Source: Deltaproteobacteria bacterium (GTDB taxonomy: Bacteria; Myxococcota; XYA12-FULL-58-9; JAFGEK01). From it: 33,175 bases of DNA. Every line of letters begins with the position of its first letter. The stretch's first letter is position 1. Below the pieces are notes generated by a model. That model was not told the DNA's origin. It was given only the letters and a program-made list of their open reading frames with translations, and did no database searches. Below are positions 24,201-31,885 of the stretch, piece by piece. The position numbers were made by a program, and so were the translations under genes. The DNA is taken from positions 1 through 33,175 of the forward strand of contig JAFGEK010000109.1 in NCBI GenBank assembly GCA_016931625.1, given 5' to 3'.

Positions 24201-24810
24201 CACCGCCATCTATGCCCTTATTAAAAGGCAAAAAATGAGTGGCAATGCCTGCAAGACGCGTGGTCATGAGCACAGATTCTGTATCGACGGCAAAATGAAC
24301 AAGCGTGCGACGTTTGAAGGTAAAAATAACCTCGCGTGGATCTCGATCTTGTCGATACTGGCGCTCTGCATCAACAACGGTTTGCCCAGTCAGCGGATTT
24401 TTTAATTCAAGTGTGGCTATAGGAATGCCATTTATACTGAGGGTTACGTCCAGTGATTTTTCTGATTTTGTTGAAAAATGTTGCTGCCTAGTAATGCCAA
24501 GTAGGTTTTTACTGTAACTCTCTTTTAGCTCAGGATTTAACTCATGCGCTGCTTTAAAATAGGCAACATGTAACTTGCGCCCATAGCATTTAAAACCATG
24601 GCGTAGGGTTGCAAGTGAGCCGTAAGTTTCCATCCATTTGCACAAGTCGCAAATTATTTGCTCACCCGTTTTGGCGCCATGTAGAGCTTCAAGTTTTTGC
24701 CAATCTTTGGGTTGAGTAGTGCGGATGAAATCAAGCACGACGGTCGGGAAGATAGCATGCTCGCGGTCGAAACCATCGTGAGCGATATTTATATAACCAT
24801 GAGCAAGCAA
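21286..24810 (-). CDS. hsdR: Type I restriction endonuclease subunit HsdR fused to a C-terminal S24 (LexA-like) peptidase
   Basis: 1174 residues from a TTG at 24810. The nuclease domain has IATLELKNPLTGQTVVDAE (about 131-149); the helicase has Walker A EHSAGSGKSN (288-297), IIDEAHSSQ (406-414) and FAFTATP (466-472). The ordinary HsdR body ends near residue 990 (VVTNWMAEEAYRRL). Residues about 1016-1174 (21286-21765) are an S24/LexA/UmuD-type domain: AAAGAF with a possible Ala-Gly cleavage site (about 1026/1027), GKSMEP with nucleophile Ser1064, and FTVKRY with Lys1109. The natural start is probably ATG 24862 or 24865: the open frame continues upstream of the TTG as PTSEAAFETVIEQH, a typical HsdR N-terminus, but one extra base near 24850 breaks it. 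Confidence 0.9.
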   Translation of the reverse strand: MLAHGYINIAHDGFDREHAIFPTVVLDFIRTTQPKDWQKLEALHGAKTGEQIICDLCKWMETYGSLATLRHGFKCYGRKLHVAYFKAAHELNPELKESYSKNLLGITRQQHFSTKSEKSLDVTLSINGIPIATLELKNPLTGQTVVDAERQYRQDRDPREVIFTFKRRTLVHFAVDTESVLMTTRLAGIATHFLPFNKGIDGGAGNPPDPTGRTYRTAYLWEHTLQRDSLLDLLARFIHLQKVEKRDDQGRKVVIESMIFPRYHQLEAVRSLIDAARVQGVGNNYLIEHSAGSGKSNTIGWLTHRLASLHDANNNRIFDSVIVITDRLVLDQQLQDTIYQFEHKQGVVQRIDEHSRQLAQALENAVPIIITTLQKFPFVSRQLIKLAEESGQQATGILKTRRCAVIIDEAHSSQGGETATKLKEVLGGDQLREAAKQQAIEEEVENLEKLFISMAKRGKQANLSFFAFTATPKHKTLAVFGKDGEPFHRYTMRQAIEEGFILDVLKNYTTYATYFKLLKTCNDDPNVERKKAAQALARFLRLHPHNIAQKTEVMVEHFNTVTRHKIGGRAKAMVVTGSRLEAVRYKQSFDKYIKEKKYPIKTLVAFSGIVKDDKLNDVTYTEVEMNNGTREKELPEVFATPEYQVLLVAEKYQTGFDQHLLHSMYVDKRLAGLQAVQTLSRLNRTHPLKEDTFVLDFVNDREEIREAFKVYYEGAQIGEEVEPTHLYTLKSELDAIGLYLNEEVERFCAIYFKPKQKQSATDHQDINAVLDPAVRRFETKRTENEDEAELWRSKLQAFLNLYSFLSQVIPYQDSDLERLYIFIRHLMTKLPRRANGQAYHFGDEVKLEYYRLQKISEGSISLKEGEGRPLDGPNEVGTGKLHDQPVPLSQLIDLVNERFGTDFTRADQLFFDQIVEEAITDEGLQQAAVVNPGDKFELLFKNVLEKLFVDRIDQNEEIFIRFMNDDAFQKVVTNWMAEEAYRRLRSIPTSLSNTNENRRPKLQIIKPSLNERYETCVPLITLKAAAGAFSEAQQIDELEKTWVAIDIKQKLRPGMFVAQVIGKSMEPRIPNGSWCLFAGPVVGSRQGKIVLVQHRDIHDPDTDARFTVKRYESEKITDDTGAWQHSLIKLLPINLAYHPIVLENINEGELSVIAELVEVFSTEIETNREPGIIT

Positions 24811-24861
24811 ATGCTGCTCGATGACGGTTTCAAAGGCAGCTTCGCTGGTAGGGATTGCTCA

Positions 24862-25383
24862 TCATTCACCTGCTAAATCGAAACGAAGTGCTAGCTTATG
24901 CAGCATATAAAAAGTATCTTGATAAGGTACTTTAAAATATTCGCAAACATCGGGTAGCAGCACTCGACTTCGCGATTGAGGTTGTGGTTGTTCGTTGGTA
25001 ACAATAGCTGTTTTGTTGACCATTGAATACGCTACCAGCCAACCATCAGCCTCGGTAGCAAATTTGGCTTTCGCACGATCTAGATATTGCTGACTGCGTT
25101 GTACCCAAAGCGAAATTTCAGTATATGCGTCGTTTATTTCTTTAGAATTAGTCTCATAAAAAAACGACGAGGGAACGTCGTTATGCACCCATTGCACTAA
25201 ATCTTCATCTTTTCTTCCTGCAAGTAGTTCGGCCTTAATTTTGTCAATGCTATGAATTCGTTTATCTGTGTGCGCGCGTATTAGCCCCTTCCAAAAGCCA
25301 GGGCAAATGGCGAATGCGTAATAAGTATTTTTGGCAGCGATGAACACGTCAGAGTCTAATAGAAAAATTGTAGGCGTGTTCAT
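24862..25383 (-). CDS. PIN-like protein of the DUF4411 family
   Basis: A 173-residue PIN-fold protein: TIFLLDSDVFIAAKNTYYAF at the N-terminus, IHSIDKIKAELLAGRKDEDL, then FATEADGWLVAYSMV and IVTNEQPQPQSRSRVLLPDV. This is the DUF4411 pattern, usually encoded directly after an XRE-ImmA/IrrE gene as a toxin-antitoxin-like pair. Its ATG overlaps the stop of that gene by four bases, and its stop overlaps the natural hsdR start region. It is probably a ribonuclease toxin held in check by its partner and tied to the restriction operon. Confidence 0.8.
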   Translation of the reverse strand: MNTPTIFLLDSDVFIAAKNTYYAFAICPGFWKGLIRAHTDKRIHSIDKIKAELLAGRKDEDLVQWVHNDVPSSFFYETNSKEINDAYTEISLWVQRSQQYLDRAKAKFATEADGWLVAYSMVNKTAIVTNEQPQPQSRSRVLLPDVCEYFKVPYQDTFYMLHKLALRFDLAGE

Positions 25384-26537
25384 GGTAAATACACCCCTAA
25401 ACGGCGTGCATACTCTTGAAAGGCACCACCATGAAGACCAGTAAGATGATATGCTTCTTTAAAAGTTAATCGCCCTTCTTTGGCGGCTCGAATAACAAGA
25501 GTTGCAAAGTTAGCACCAATGCGCGAGTTTTGATTATGATAAAAATCACCACCACCACTGGACTTTTTTGCTAATGAGTGTTCGTGTTGTTTATATTCAT
25601 TGTAATAACTAAAGAATGTCTCTTTGCCGACAAGACGTAAATCCATGGCTCGCCGGCCAATAACTATAGGGCTAACTTTAAATTGCCGTGCTAAAGTCTT
25701 AAAAGGTGCTGATACATTTTTTGCTTCTCGCCAAGCTGCACGTAGTTCTTTTTCAGGCACTAAAAATTCTGAAGCGGCTTGATCACAAAATTTTTCGACT
25801 TTTGTAGCTTCAGGAAAAATATCAGCGAAGCCCGAAATACCATCTCCTATAGAACCAAGCCAAAGGTGTGCTAATTCATGGGCTAAAGTAAACATTTGTG
25901 CTGATTTAGCATCTGCGCCATTTACAAAGATTAAAGGAGCATAATTGTCTGCAAGAGCAAAGCCGCGAAATTCGTTTACACTCAATTTACGATGAGTATT
26001 ATTGCCAACTACACCATTGATTACTGCAATAACTCCCATTTTTTCCATAAGACGACGAAGTTCATTGATGGCATCTTGCCAAGTGTGAACAGGCCCGGTC
26101 CATCCTTCACTCACACCAACAATGCGCCGCATTTCTTGACCGATTGCAATGGGGTTATCATGCAAACGGGCACTGCCAACAAAATCTAAGGGATCTGCTT
26201 CGCCTTCAATGCGCTCTTCGCGTAGCCATTCTTGGCGATATTGCATGGCATAGATGGTATCAAGCAAATCAGGACTAGGACGCCCTTGCGCAGCATCTTT
26301 GAGCTTGCGAAAATCTGGAATAGGCATTGGCTCATCTGGCGGTTCTGGATAAAACAAAAAACCAAATGGTGTATGTGTAACCTTGGCAAACTTTTCTAAT
26401 TGCTTGATGGTAGGTTGCTTCTCGCCATTTATCCACTCACTAAGTTTAGGAAAATGTTCTTTAAGGCTTAACTCAGGTATGCGCGAGCGCTCGCAAGCCC
26501 AACGAATAAGCTCTGGTTTGATTGTTACCCTGGTCAT
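25380..26537 (-). CDS. XRE-type HTH and ImmA/IrrE metallopeptidase-domain protein
   Basis: A 385-residue protein. The N-terminus (about 1-60) is an XRE-like helix-turn-helix (LSLKEHFPKLSEWINGEKQP then TIKQLEKFAKVTHTP, followed by FGFLFYPEPP). The C-terminal half is a COG2856/ImmA zinc peptidase with FTLAHELAHLWLG: His220, Glu221 and His224 form the HExxH site. In this family it acts as regulator or antitoxin for the DUF4411 protein encoded next. Its ATG overlaps the hsdS stop by four bases. Relatives of ImmA cleave phage-type repressors, so it could also respond to DNA damage or invading DNA. Confidence 0.82.
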   Translation of the reverse strand: MTRVTIKPELIRWACERSRIPELSLKEHFPKLSEWINGEKQPTIKQLEKFAKVTHTPFGFLFYPEPPDEPMPIPDFRKLKDAAQGRPSPDLLDTIYAMQYRQEWLREERIEGEADPLDFVGSARLHDNPIAIGQEMRRIVGVSEGWTGPVHTWQDAINELRRLMEKMGVIAVINGVVGNNTHRKLSVNEFRGFALADNYAPLIFVNGADAKSAQMFTLAHELAHLWLGSIGDGISGFADIFPEATKVEKFCDQAASEFLVPEKELRAAWREAKNVSAPFKTLARQFKVSPIVIGRRAMDLRLVGKETFFSYYNEYKQHEHSLAKKSSGGGDFYHNQNSRIGANFATLVIRAAKEGRLTFKEAYHLTGLHGGAFQEYARRLGVYLP

Positions 26538-27799
26538 GCTGCTGCCCCCACATCAATTTGCCCGGTAACTGCTGCACTAATCAACGCAGCCCGCCGCTCT
26601 TTAAGTAACGCAATAGTGCGTTCGGTTGCAACCCGCGCTTTATCAAGTTTGGCGGTTTCGCGGGTGATGTGGGAGACGATGGCGCGTTGCTCGGTGAGGG
26701 GGGGTAGGAAAACGGGAAGTTCCATAATGTTTGTTGCAGAAATCGAAGCAAGATTGGTAGATTGTTTCGCCATTGTTAAAAAATATGCTTTTGCAAAACT
26801 GCTTTCAGTCCATGTCGCAAGCCATTTTGAAGATACATTAGTTGGCCGAATTGCAAACACATGGTTCTGATGTAAACAGGGATCAATTGAGCCATCCCAT
26901 ACGGCACCACGCCCGAGTTTGTCAGCATCACCCCCCTCATTCATGAGTACATCGCCTTTACGCAGCATAGCTGTAGAAGCATCGTGTATTGGCACCAACA
27001 TTGTTTTCACATCAGACAGGTCAATAAAGCCGTCTTGAACGTTGGCTACCCGTAAGTATGGAAATTCGATAAGAGCTTGTTGTCCGAAATTCTTACCTAA
27101 AGCTATACCAGTCTGAATACGCGCTATAAACTTCATCCGCGTTATTATCCAATGCCCCGGAATCTCCCCCAACCACGGCACACCAGAATCGCGTAGCTTC
27201 GCCTTTGGATCAATACCACGCGTAACCGCCAAGGCGATGAGCGCCTTGCGCTTTTCAGCAAGCAGATCGAGGAGGCGTTGTTTGGCGGTGATGAGGGAGT
27301 CGATTTGGGTGATTTCTCGATCGAGAAATTTTTCAACCAAACACTGAATAGTATAAGAAGGCACAGGCAAGGGGATATCGCCAAGGTCGTGTGTGTTTAT
27401 AGCTGGATAGCTAACACCAACAGAGCGACATTCAACTTCAGCAAGAAAGTTAGACTCTCTTAAGGCATATTTGCAAAAACCAGCCTGGAGCACACCTGGA
27501 CGAGGCCGAACAACAGCGAAACCGGTTGATACGATCAAATTGTCAGTTGGATTCTCGATTGGGGCTATGGCCTGAAGATATGTGCGAACGCATGAGATTA
27601 TTACATCGCCATCTTTAACCCGTCGTCGAGCCCTGCTTGGAGCATCCGTGAAGCGATAGGTTACGACTTCATGTATTTGACCAGAGGCATCAACATTACC
27701 GATGTCGATGTATTGAATCTCGAAATCCGCGTCAGTATCCTCGCCTAATGCTTCATCATTAAGTGTTGCGAGATATTTCAAGGGGATCCGAACTGTCAT
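26534..27799 (-). CDS. hsdS: Type I restriction-modification specificity subunit HsdS
   Basis: A 421-residue subunit with the two-repeat plan: target-recognition domain 1 (about 1-165), a conserved helix FLDREITQIDSLITAKQRL with LLAEKRKALI, target-recognition domain 2 (about 215-375; it opens near VPWLGEIPGHW), and a second helix TEQRAIVSHITRETAKLDKA ending in ERRAALISAAVTGQIDV. AAGGA lies upstream of the ATG. The recognition sequence cannot be read from the protein. It overlaps the XRE-ImmA gene by four bases and is separated from rhuM by a 446-bp gap. Confidence 0.9.
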   Translation of the reverse strand: MTVRIPLKYLATLNDEALGEDTDADFEIQYIDIGNVDASGQIHEVVTYRFTDAPSRARRRVKDGDVIISCVRTYLQAIAPIENPTDNLIVSTGFAVVRPRPGVLQAGFCKYALRESNFLAEVECRSVGVSYPAINTHDLGDIPLPVPSYTIQCLVEKFLDREITQIDSLITAKQRLLDLLAEKRKALIALAVTRGIDPKAKLRDSGVPWLGEIPGHWIITRMKFIARIQTGIALGKNFGQQALIEFPYLRVANVQDGFIDLSDVKTMLVPIHDASTAMLRKGDVLMNEGGDADKLGRGAVWDGSIDPCLHQNHVFAIRPTNVSSKWLATWTESSFAKAYFLTMAKQSTNLASISATNIMELPVFLPPLTEQRAIVSHITRETAKLDKARVATERTIALLKERRAALISAAVTGQIDVGAAA

Positions 27800-27904
27800 A
27801 TCACGGTGTCCTTCTCGTTTAGTATGACATGTCTAGTGCTAATATCCGTGTGAAGTACATACGATATGAATACAAAATTGTTAACCTCTTGAACAAATTC
27901 TGTA

Positions 27905-28024
27905 TCATTTTGTCCTTTTTTTGTGACAATACTCCACTTCACCAACTGTCAAGTATTCCTTGACGGTTGTTTTGTGGTCGATTTCACCTTCACGTGGTGA
28001 CACCTCTTTCTTCGACTTCTTCAT
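27905..28024 (-). pseudogene. Relic: second copy of the hsdM end / rhuM start junction
   Basis: A 39-codon frame starts MKKSKKEVSPREGEI, resembling the RhuM N-terminus (MKKAKKE then LREGELI). At the DNA level, 28004-28040 matches 29290-29326 at 32 of 37 bases, covering the last codons of hsdM as well; the equivalent of the hsdM ending LLHEVTA reads MH, stop, VMA here. After about 15 codons the similarity is lost. A dyad GTCAAG/CTTGAC (27948-27964, with AAC/GTT flanks) lies within it. It is a duplicated, decayed junction. Confidence 0.6.
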
Positions 28025-28099
28025 GCCATCACCTAGTGCATTACCCTTATTAACAACTCACTATCATTCATATCTTTTTTTTTAACATAAACAACGCAA

Positions 28100-28184
28100 T
28101 GTCATGCCCTTGAAAAAGGGCATCCAGAAACCACATAACATTATAATAAAAAGAACCTAGATTCCCGCTTGCGCGGGAATGACA
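28100..28184. repeat. Inverted pair of REP-like palindromes (REPIN/BIME-like)
   Basis: Two 28-bp units in opposite orientation, 28100-28127 and 28157-28184, share the pattern TGTCAT-K-CCC ... GGG-M-AT-CYAG. Each is a perfect hairpin: ATGCCCTT, loop GAAA, AAGGGCAT; and ATTCCCGC, loop TTGC, GCGGGAAT. Stem bases differ in a compensated way between units. Such paired palindromes are usually moved by REP-associated tyrosine transposases; none is encoded in this window. Confidence 0.75.
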
Positions 28185-28245
28185 TTTTTTTGTTACCGGT
28201 GGATTCTCTTGCAATTGCTTATCTGCAATGTGTTTTAGATTTGCA

Positions 28246-29310
28246 TTAATCATCCTTCATTCCCCCCTTAGGTTTCTTCGCCTCAATTCGCTTCACTTCT
28301 TTTTCGAAGTCGCTTTCGAAAGCGTGGTCTTGTTCAACACGAAACCTATCGTATTGTTCTTCGGCGAGCTGCTTGGCCACCGCAGACGATATGCGGCCCG
28401 CGTTAGTGAGCACTTCGTATTCATTAAACTGTAAAAAAGCATCGAGCTTTTTTATCCAGTCACCCATACGCATAGGTATTTGTCTTACGGCTTGGTTTTC
28501 AGCATAGTCAAGATACATTGAAACGATACGATCAAGTTCTTTAATCTCTTGTTCAATGAGATAATTCTTGGCGATGCTAACATCGTTTTTTAAAATTTTT
28601 CCTTTGGGCGCATTTTTCCAGGCAGTAAGGCCCATTGAAGGTTTTTTAGCATCAGCACGCGCGGCAATAATTTCAGCAGCAGTTTTGCCGGTTACCGCCC
28701 AATGCAGCTTGTTTTGCACCGTTTTAAAGAAAGTCTCAGTGATCTCGGCATTTTTGTCGTAATCGATACTACATTGCTCGAAGATGTCGGTAATTTTAAG
28801 ATAGAAACGACGCTCACTAGCTCGGATCTCACGAATGCGCTCGATAAGTTCGTCAAAGTAGTCTTTGCCAAAACGCTTATTAAGCTTTAAGCGTTCATCG
28901 TCGAGCACAAACCCTTTAATGACAAACTCGCGTAAAGTCTGCGTAGCCCAAATACGAAATTGTGTCGCCTGTAAGCTATTGACCCGATAACCTACTGAAA
29001 TAATGGCATCGAGATTGTAGAACTCAATCTCGCGGCGTACCTCGCGGGTGCCTTCGGTTTGAACTCTCCAATTTTTTTGGAGAGTTGCTTCTGGAGTCAG
29101 TTCCCCCGAAGCATAAATCTCTTTTAAATGATAACTGACTGTACGTAAATCGACCCCAAAAAGCTCAGCTATACGCTTTTGATCGAGCCAAAACGTATCT
29201 GATTCATGCAGCACTTCAACTTTAATCACGTCATCAGAAGTGCGATAAATAATTAGCTCGCCCTCGCGTAACTCTGGTTTTGGTTTTCGCTCTTTCTTCG
29301 CCTTCTTCAC
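28246..29310 (-). CDS. RhuM family protein (virulence RhuM-like)
   Basis: 354 residues from a GTG at 29310. The N-terminal part (about 15-130) has the RhuM winged-helix-like segment: DTFWLDQKRIAELFGVDLRT, VSYHLKEIYASGEL, then EIEFYNLDAIISVGYRVNS and ATQFRIWATQTLREFVIKGF. The C-terminal half is helical (GKDYFDELIERIREIRASE and further). RhuM proteins are frequent passengers in type I restriction loci; their molecular role is not established. The start overlaps the hsdM stop by four bases, so it is co-translated with the methyltransferase. Confidence 0.85.
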   Translation of the reverse strand: MKKAKKERKPKPELREGELIIYRTSDDVIKVEVLHESDTFWLDQKRIAELFGVDLRTVSYHLKEIYASGELTPEATLQKNWRVQTEGTREVRREIEFYNLDAIISVGYRVNSLQATQFRIWATQTLREFVIKGFVLDDERLKLNKRFGKDYFDELIERIREIRASERRFYLKITDIFEQCSIDYDKNAEITETFFKTVQNKLHWAVTGKTAAEIIAARADAKKPSMGLTAWKNAPKGKILKNDVSIAKNYLIEQEIKELDRIVSMYLDYAENQAVRQIPMRMGDWIKKLDAFLQFNEYEVLTNAGRISSAVAKQLAEEQYDRFRVEQDHAFESDFEKEVKRIEAKKPKGGMKDD

Positions 29311-31295
29311 GCTGTCACCTCGTGCAGCAGACGCACAATTTCTTCTTCTGCTATCTTTAAGTCGGCATCAATTTCACTTAAAGGGCGCGCTGGTGTAAAC
29401 ACATAAAAGTGGCGATTAAAATTTATCTCATACCCAACTTTATCTTTGCTGTGGTCCATCCAGGCGTCAGCAACATGGGGTAGTACCTCATGTTTAAAAT
29501 AAGCTTCTACATCTTCTTTAAGTGGTACGTTTTCAAAATCGCGCAGCTCACTATCAGGCTCAAAGCCATCACTTTTTCCACCCAGGTTTATTGGCTTGGC
29601 TTTAGGGTCGCGTTGGGTGAACACATTGCGAAAAAGTTTTTGCTCGTTCGCCTTCCACTTACTTTTTCGCTGCTTGAGTAACTCTTGAATGTTCTCCCAA
29701 GTTACCGACCAGTCGAGTTGTGGCTCTTGTCCCAACTTTTTATCAATAGCTTTTATATCATCTTTTAGATGTGGGCAGGCGGATATGAACTGCGCTTTGT
29801 TCTCAGCAATCATTTGATAACGCAGCCTTAATGGACGTTCAATAGTTACCCGCGTATAGCCAAAATCGCTATTGTCAAATATTTTTGACCGTGGCCCATT
29901 TTTATTAGCACCGTAAAGACGCACTACTTCGTTAATTTGTTTTTCGGTCATATGACGGCGCTTATCGCCAAGACTACGCTTACTGTCTTCGCTGCCACCC
30001 GCGGTCCAAATATCGCGGGCATCAAGTAGTTGTATTTTACCTTGGCGGCGCTTTTCTTTACGATTAGTCACTATCCAAATATAAGTGCCGATACCCGTGT
30101 TATAAAACATCGACTCAGGTAGTGCGATAATAGCTTCGAGCCAGTCGTTTTCTATAATCCACTTGCGAATGTCACTCTCGCCCGAACCCGCACCACCAGT
30201 AAACATTGGCGACCCTGAAAAGACTATGGCTAAACGTGAACCTTGTTTTTGCTCTGCAGGGTTTACGGCCTCGCGCTTGCTCCACATATGCTGTAAAAAA
30301 AGCAGTGCCCCATCATTTACGCGTGGCAGTCCAGCACCAAAGCGGCCACTGAAACCTAGCTTGTCATGTTCGTTAGCGATTTCTTTTTGCTGTCTTTTCC
30401 AATCAACACCAAACGGTGGATTCGTTAGAAAATAATCATAAGTTTCATTATCAAATTGATCATCAATAAAACTATCGCCAAAGCGTACGTTATTACCACC
30501 ACCATTGTGGCTTACTTCTTTCATCAACATATCAGATGCAGCCGTGGCAAAAGCGCGTTTATTATAGTCTTGCCCATAGACATAAAGCTTGGCCTCAGCA
30601 TGATGCTCACGCAAATAACGTTGGGATTCGGCAAGCATGCCGCCGGTGCCACAGGCAGGGTCGAGCAACTTTCGTATAGTGCCTGGGGTTGTCAGTAGTT
30701 TGTCATCGTTAATGAATAAAATATTTACCATTAAACGAATTACTTCACGCGGGGTAAAGTGATCACCAGCGGTTTCGTTTGCTAGCTCGTTAAAACGGCG
30801 AATGAGATTTTCAAAAATTAGCCCCATTTGCTCGTTAGCAACATTGGCCGGATGCAAATCAACATCAGCAAATTTGCTAACCACTAAAAATAAAATATTG
30901 GCTTCATGCATCTTTTCGATTTCGCTCTCAAACTCAAAATACTCAAAGATGCGTTGCACATTTGCAGAAAAGCCCTGAATGTAGCTGACCAGATGTTTAT
31001 TAATATTGTCTGGGTCGCCTTTAAGTTTTGCGAAATCTAATGGTGAATGATTATGAAAACGTTGGCCAGCAGCTTTATTTAGCTTAGTGTCAAGGGCGTC
31101 GCCGATAAGTTTGCTGCCTTTGCTACGTTCAAAATCTTTTATGACTTTTGCTTTGGTTGGCGCGAGCACACAATCAAAACGGCGCAAAACGGTCATTGGC
31201 AACATAACGCGCTCGTATTGCGGTGGTCGATATGGCCCGCGCAGTAGATCTGCAATTTGCCAAATTAAATTAGCGAAATAGTTATGGTCTGGCAT
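29307..31295 (-). CDS. hsdM: Type I restriction-modification methyltransferase subunit HsdM
   Basis: A 662-residue N6-adenine methyltransferase. An N-terminal HsdM helical domain (about 1-150) is followed by the catalytic domain with motif I LDPACGTGGMLAESQRYL and motif IV YFLTNPPFGVDW, plus GLIFENLIRRF and a GDHFTPREVIRLMV block that are standard for the family. The long C-terminal region (about 500-662) interacts with HsdS in known systems. First gene of the leftward restriction operon; the ribosome site before the ATG at 31295 is weak (AAAGAA). It looks intact. Confidence 0.92.
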   Translation of the reverse strand: MPDHNYFANLIWQIADLLRGPYRPPQYERVMLPMTVLRRFDCVLAPTKAKVIKDFERSKGSKLIGDALDTKLNKAAGQRFHNHSPLDFAKLKGDPDNINKHLVSYIQGFSANVQRIFEYFEFESEIEKMHEANILFLVVSKFADVDLHPANVANEQMGLIFENLIRRFNELANETAGDHFTPREVIRLMVNILFINDDKLLTTPGTIRKLLDPACGTGGMLAESQRYLREHHAEAKLYVYGQDYNKRAFATAASDMLMKEVSHNGGGNNVRFGDSFIDDQFDNETYDYFLTNPPFGVDWKRQQKEIANEHDKLGFSGRFGAGLPRVNDGALLFLQHMWSKREAVNPAEQKQGSRLAIVFSGSPMFTGGAGSGESDIRKWIIENDWLEAIIALPESMFYNTGIGTYIWIVTNRKEKRRQGKIQLLDARDIWTAGGSEDSKRSLGDKRRHMTEKQINEVVRLYGANKNGPRSKIFDNSDFGYTRVTIERPLRLRYQMIAENKAQFISACPHLKDDIKAIDKKLGQEPQLDWSVTWENIQELLKQRKSKWKANEQKLFRNVFTQRDPKAKPINLGGKSDGFEPDSELRDFENVPLKEDVEAYFKHEVLPHVADAWMDHSKDKVGYEINFNRHFYVFTPARPLSEIDADLKIAEEEIVRLLHEVTA

Positions 31296-31467
31296 CGTTC
31301 ATTCTTTATAAAAATGCAGGTTTTGCATATTGTTGGCTAACATCTCCTAAGTTTGCAATGCCTGTAACCTATCACTGTAGATCTAGAGGAGCAATGAGAA
31401 GAACCTTTTAACGGTTATACTTTTTTCTACAAACCTCTTCCCATACAACTATAAAATATCGTATTTA

Positions 31468-31623
31468 AGAACTCGGCGAAGAACCGTCGAGTCAAACCTT
31501 AATAGGTTGAACTCGGCCAAATAGTGAGTCAGTGGTGTGCGCAACTGCGCACGCGGTGGCAATCTACAGTCTTATGGCCTGTGGGTTCTCACTGGCTCAC
31601 CATCGGTTCTTCGCCGAACAGTT
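31468..31623. other. Multi-branched inverted-repeat region: candidate structured RNA or palindromic element
   Basis: The outer stem CGGCGAAGAACCG (31474-31486) pairs perfectly with CGGTTCTTCGCCG (31604-31616), and AACT/AGTT extends it past a 3-base bulge. Inside are three further units. First, a hairpin CGAGT/ACTCG plus AACCT/AGGTT with loop TAAT (31488-31516). Second, an 11-bp stem GTGAGTCAGTG (31524-31534) with CACTGGCTCAC (31590-31600) containing one G-U-type pair. Third, within that, GTGCGCA/TGCGCAC (31537-31552) and CTACAG/CTGTGG. It is visibly GC-richer than its flanks. More short hairpins follow to about 31660. No gene is supported in 31296-31885. Confidence 0.6.
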
Positions 31624-31736
31624 GGTTGCCTCGGACTCGCAGGCCACCCTTATGGCCAATGTGAGTAATCGTGGCGCTATGCAAGAGGCGAAGCGATGGC
31701 TCTGTATTTACCTGTTTGTATTAATCAGCGTTTATT

Positions 31737-31793
31737 AAAATACATTTGCCAAAAAAGTACACTGCAATAAAAGTGCTTTTGGCAAAATACATT
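31737..31793. repeat. Long hairpin flanked by a 10-bp direct repeat
   Basis: TTTGCCAAAA (31745-31754) pairs with TTTTGGCAAA (31777-31786), and GTAC with GTGC inside it, with two extra A bases on the left arm and a 12-base loop. The hairpin is bracketed by AAAATACATT at 31737-31746 and 31784-31793. It could be a terminator-like structure or the scar of a small palindromic insertion with target duplication. Confidence 0.5.
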
Positions 31794-31885
31794 AAGAATA
31801 TCGCCAACTAGCGTCGGCCATAAGCATTGGCAAGCAATTAACTAGTAATAATTGCAAATTCAAACATCATCAAAGAGGGATATTG

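Noticed and set aside
31394-31411. A five-codon minigene (ATG AGA AGA ACC TTT TAA) behind a strong AGAGGAG site.
   Set aside because: Too short to separate from chance; no promoter or partner element supports it.
31532-31738. A 68-codon plus-strand open frame in the structured region.
   Set aside because: It lies across the paired hairpins, has no ribosome site and reads as non-protein-like composition.
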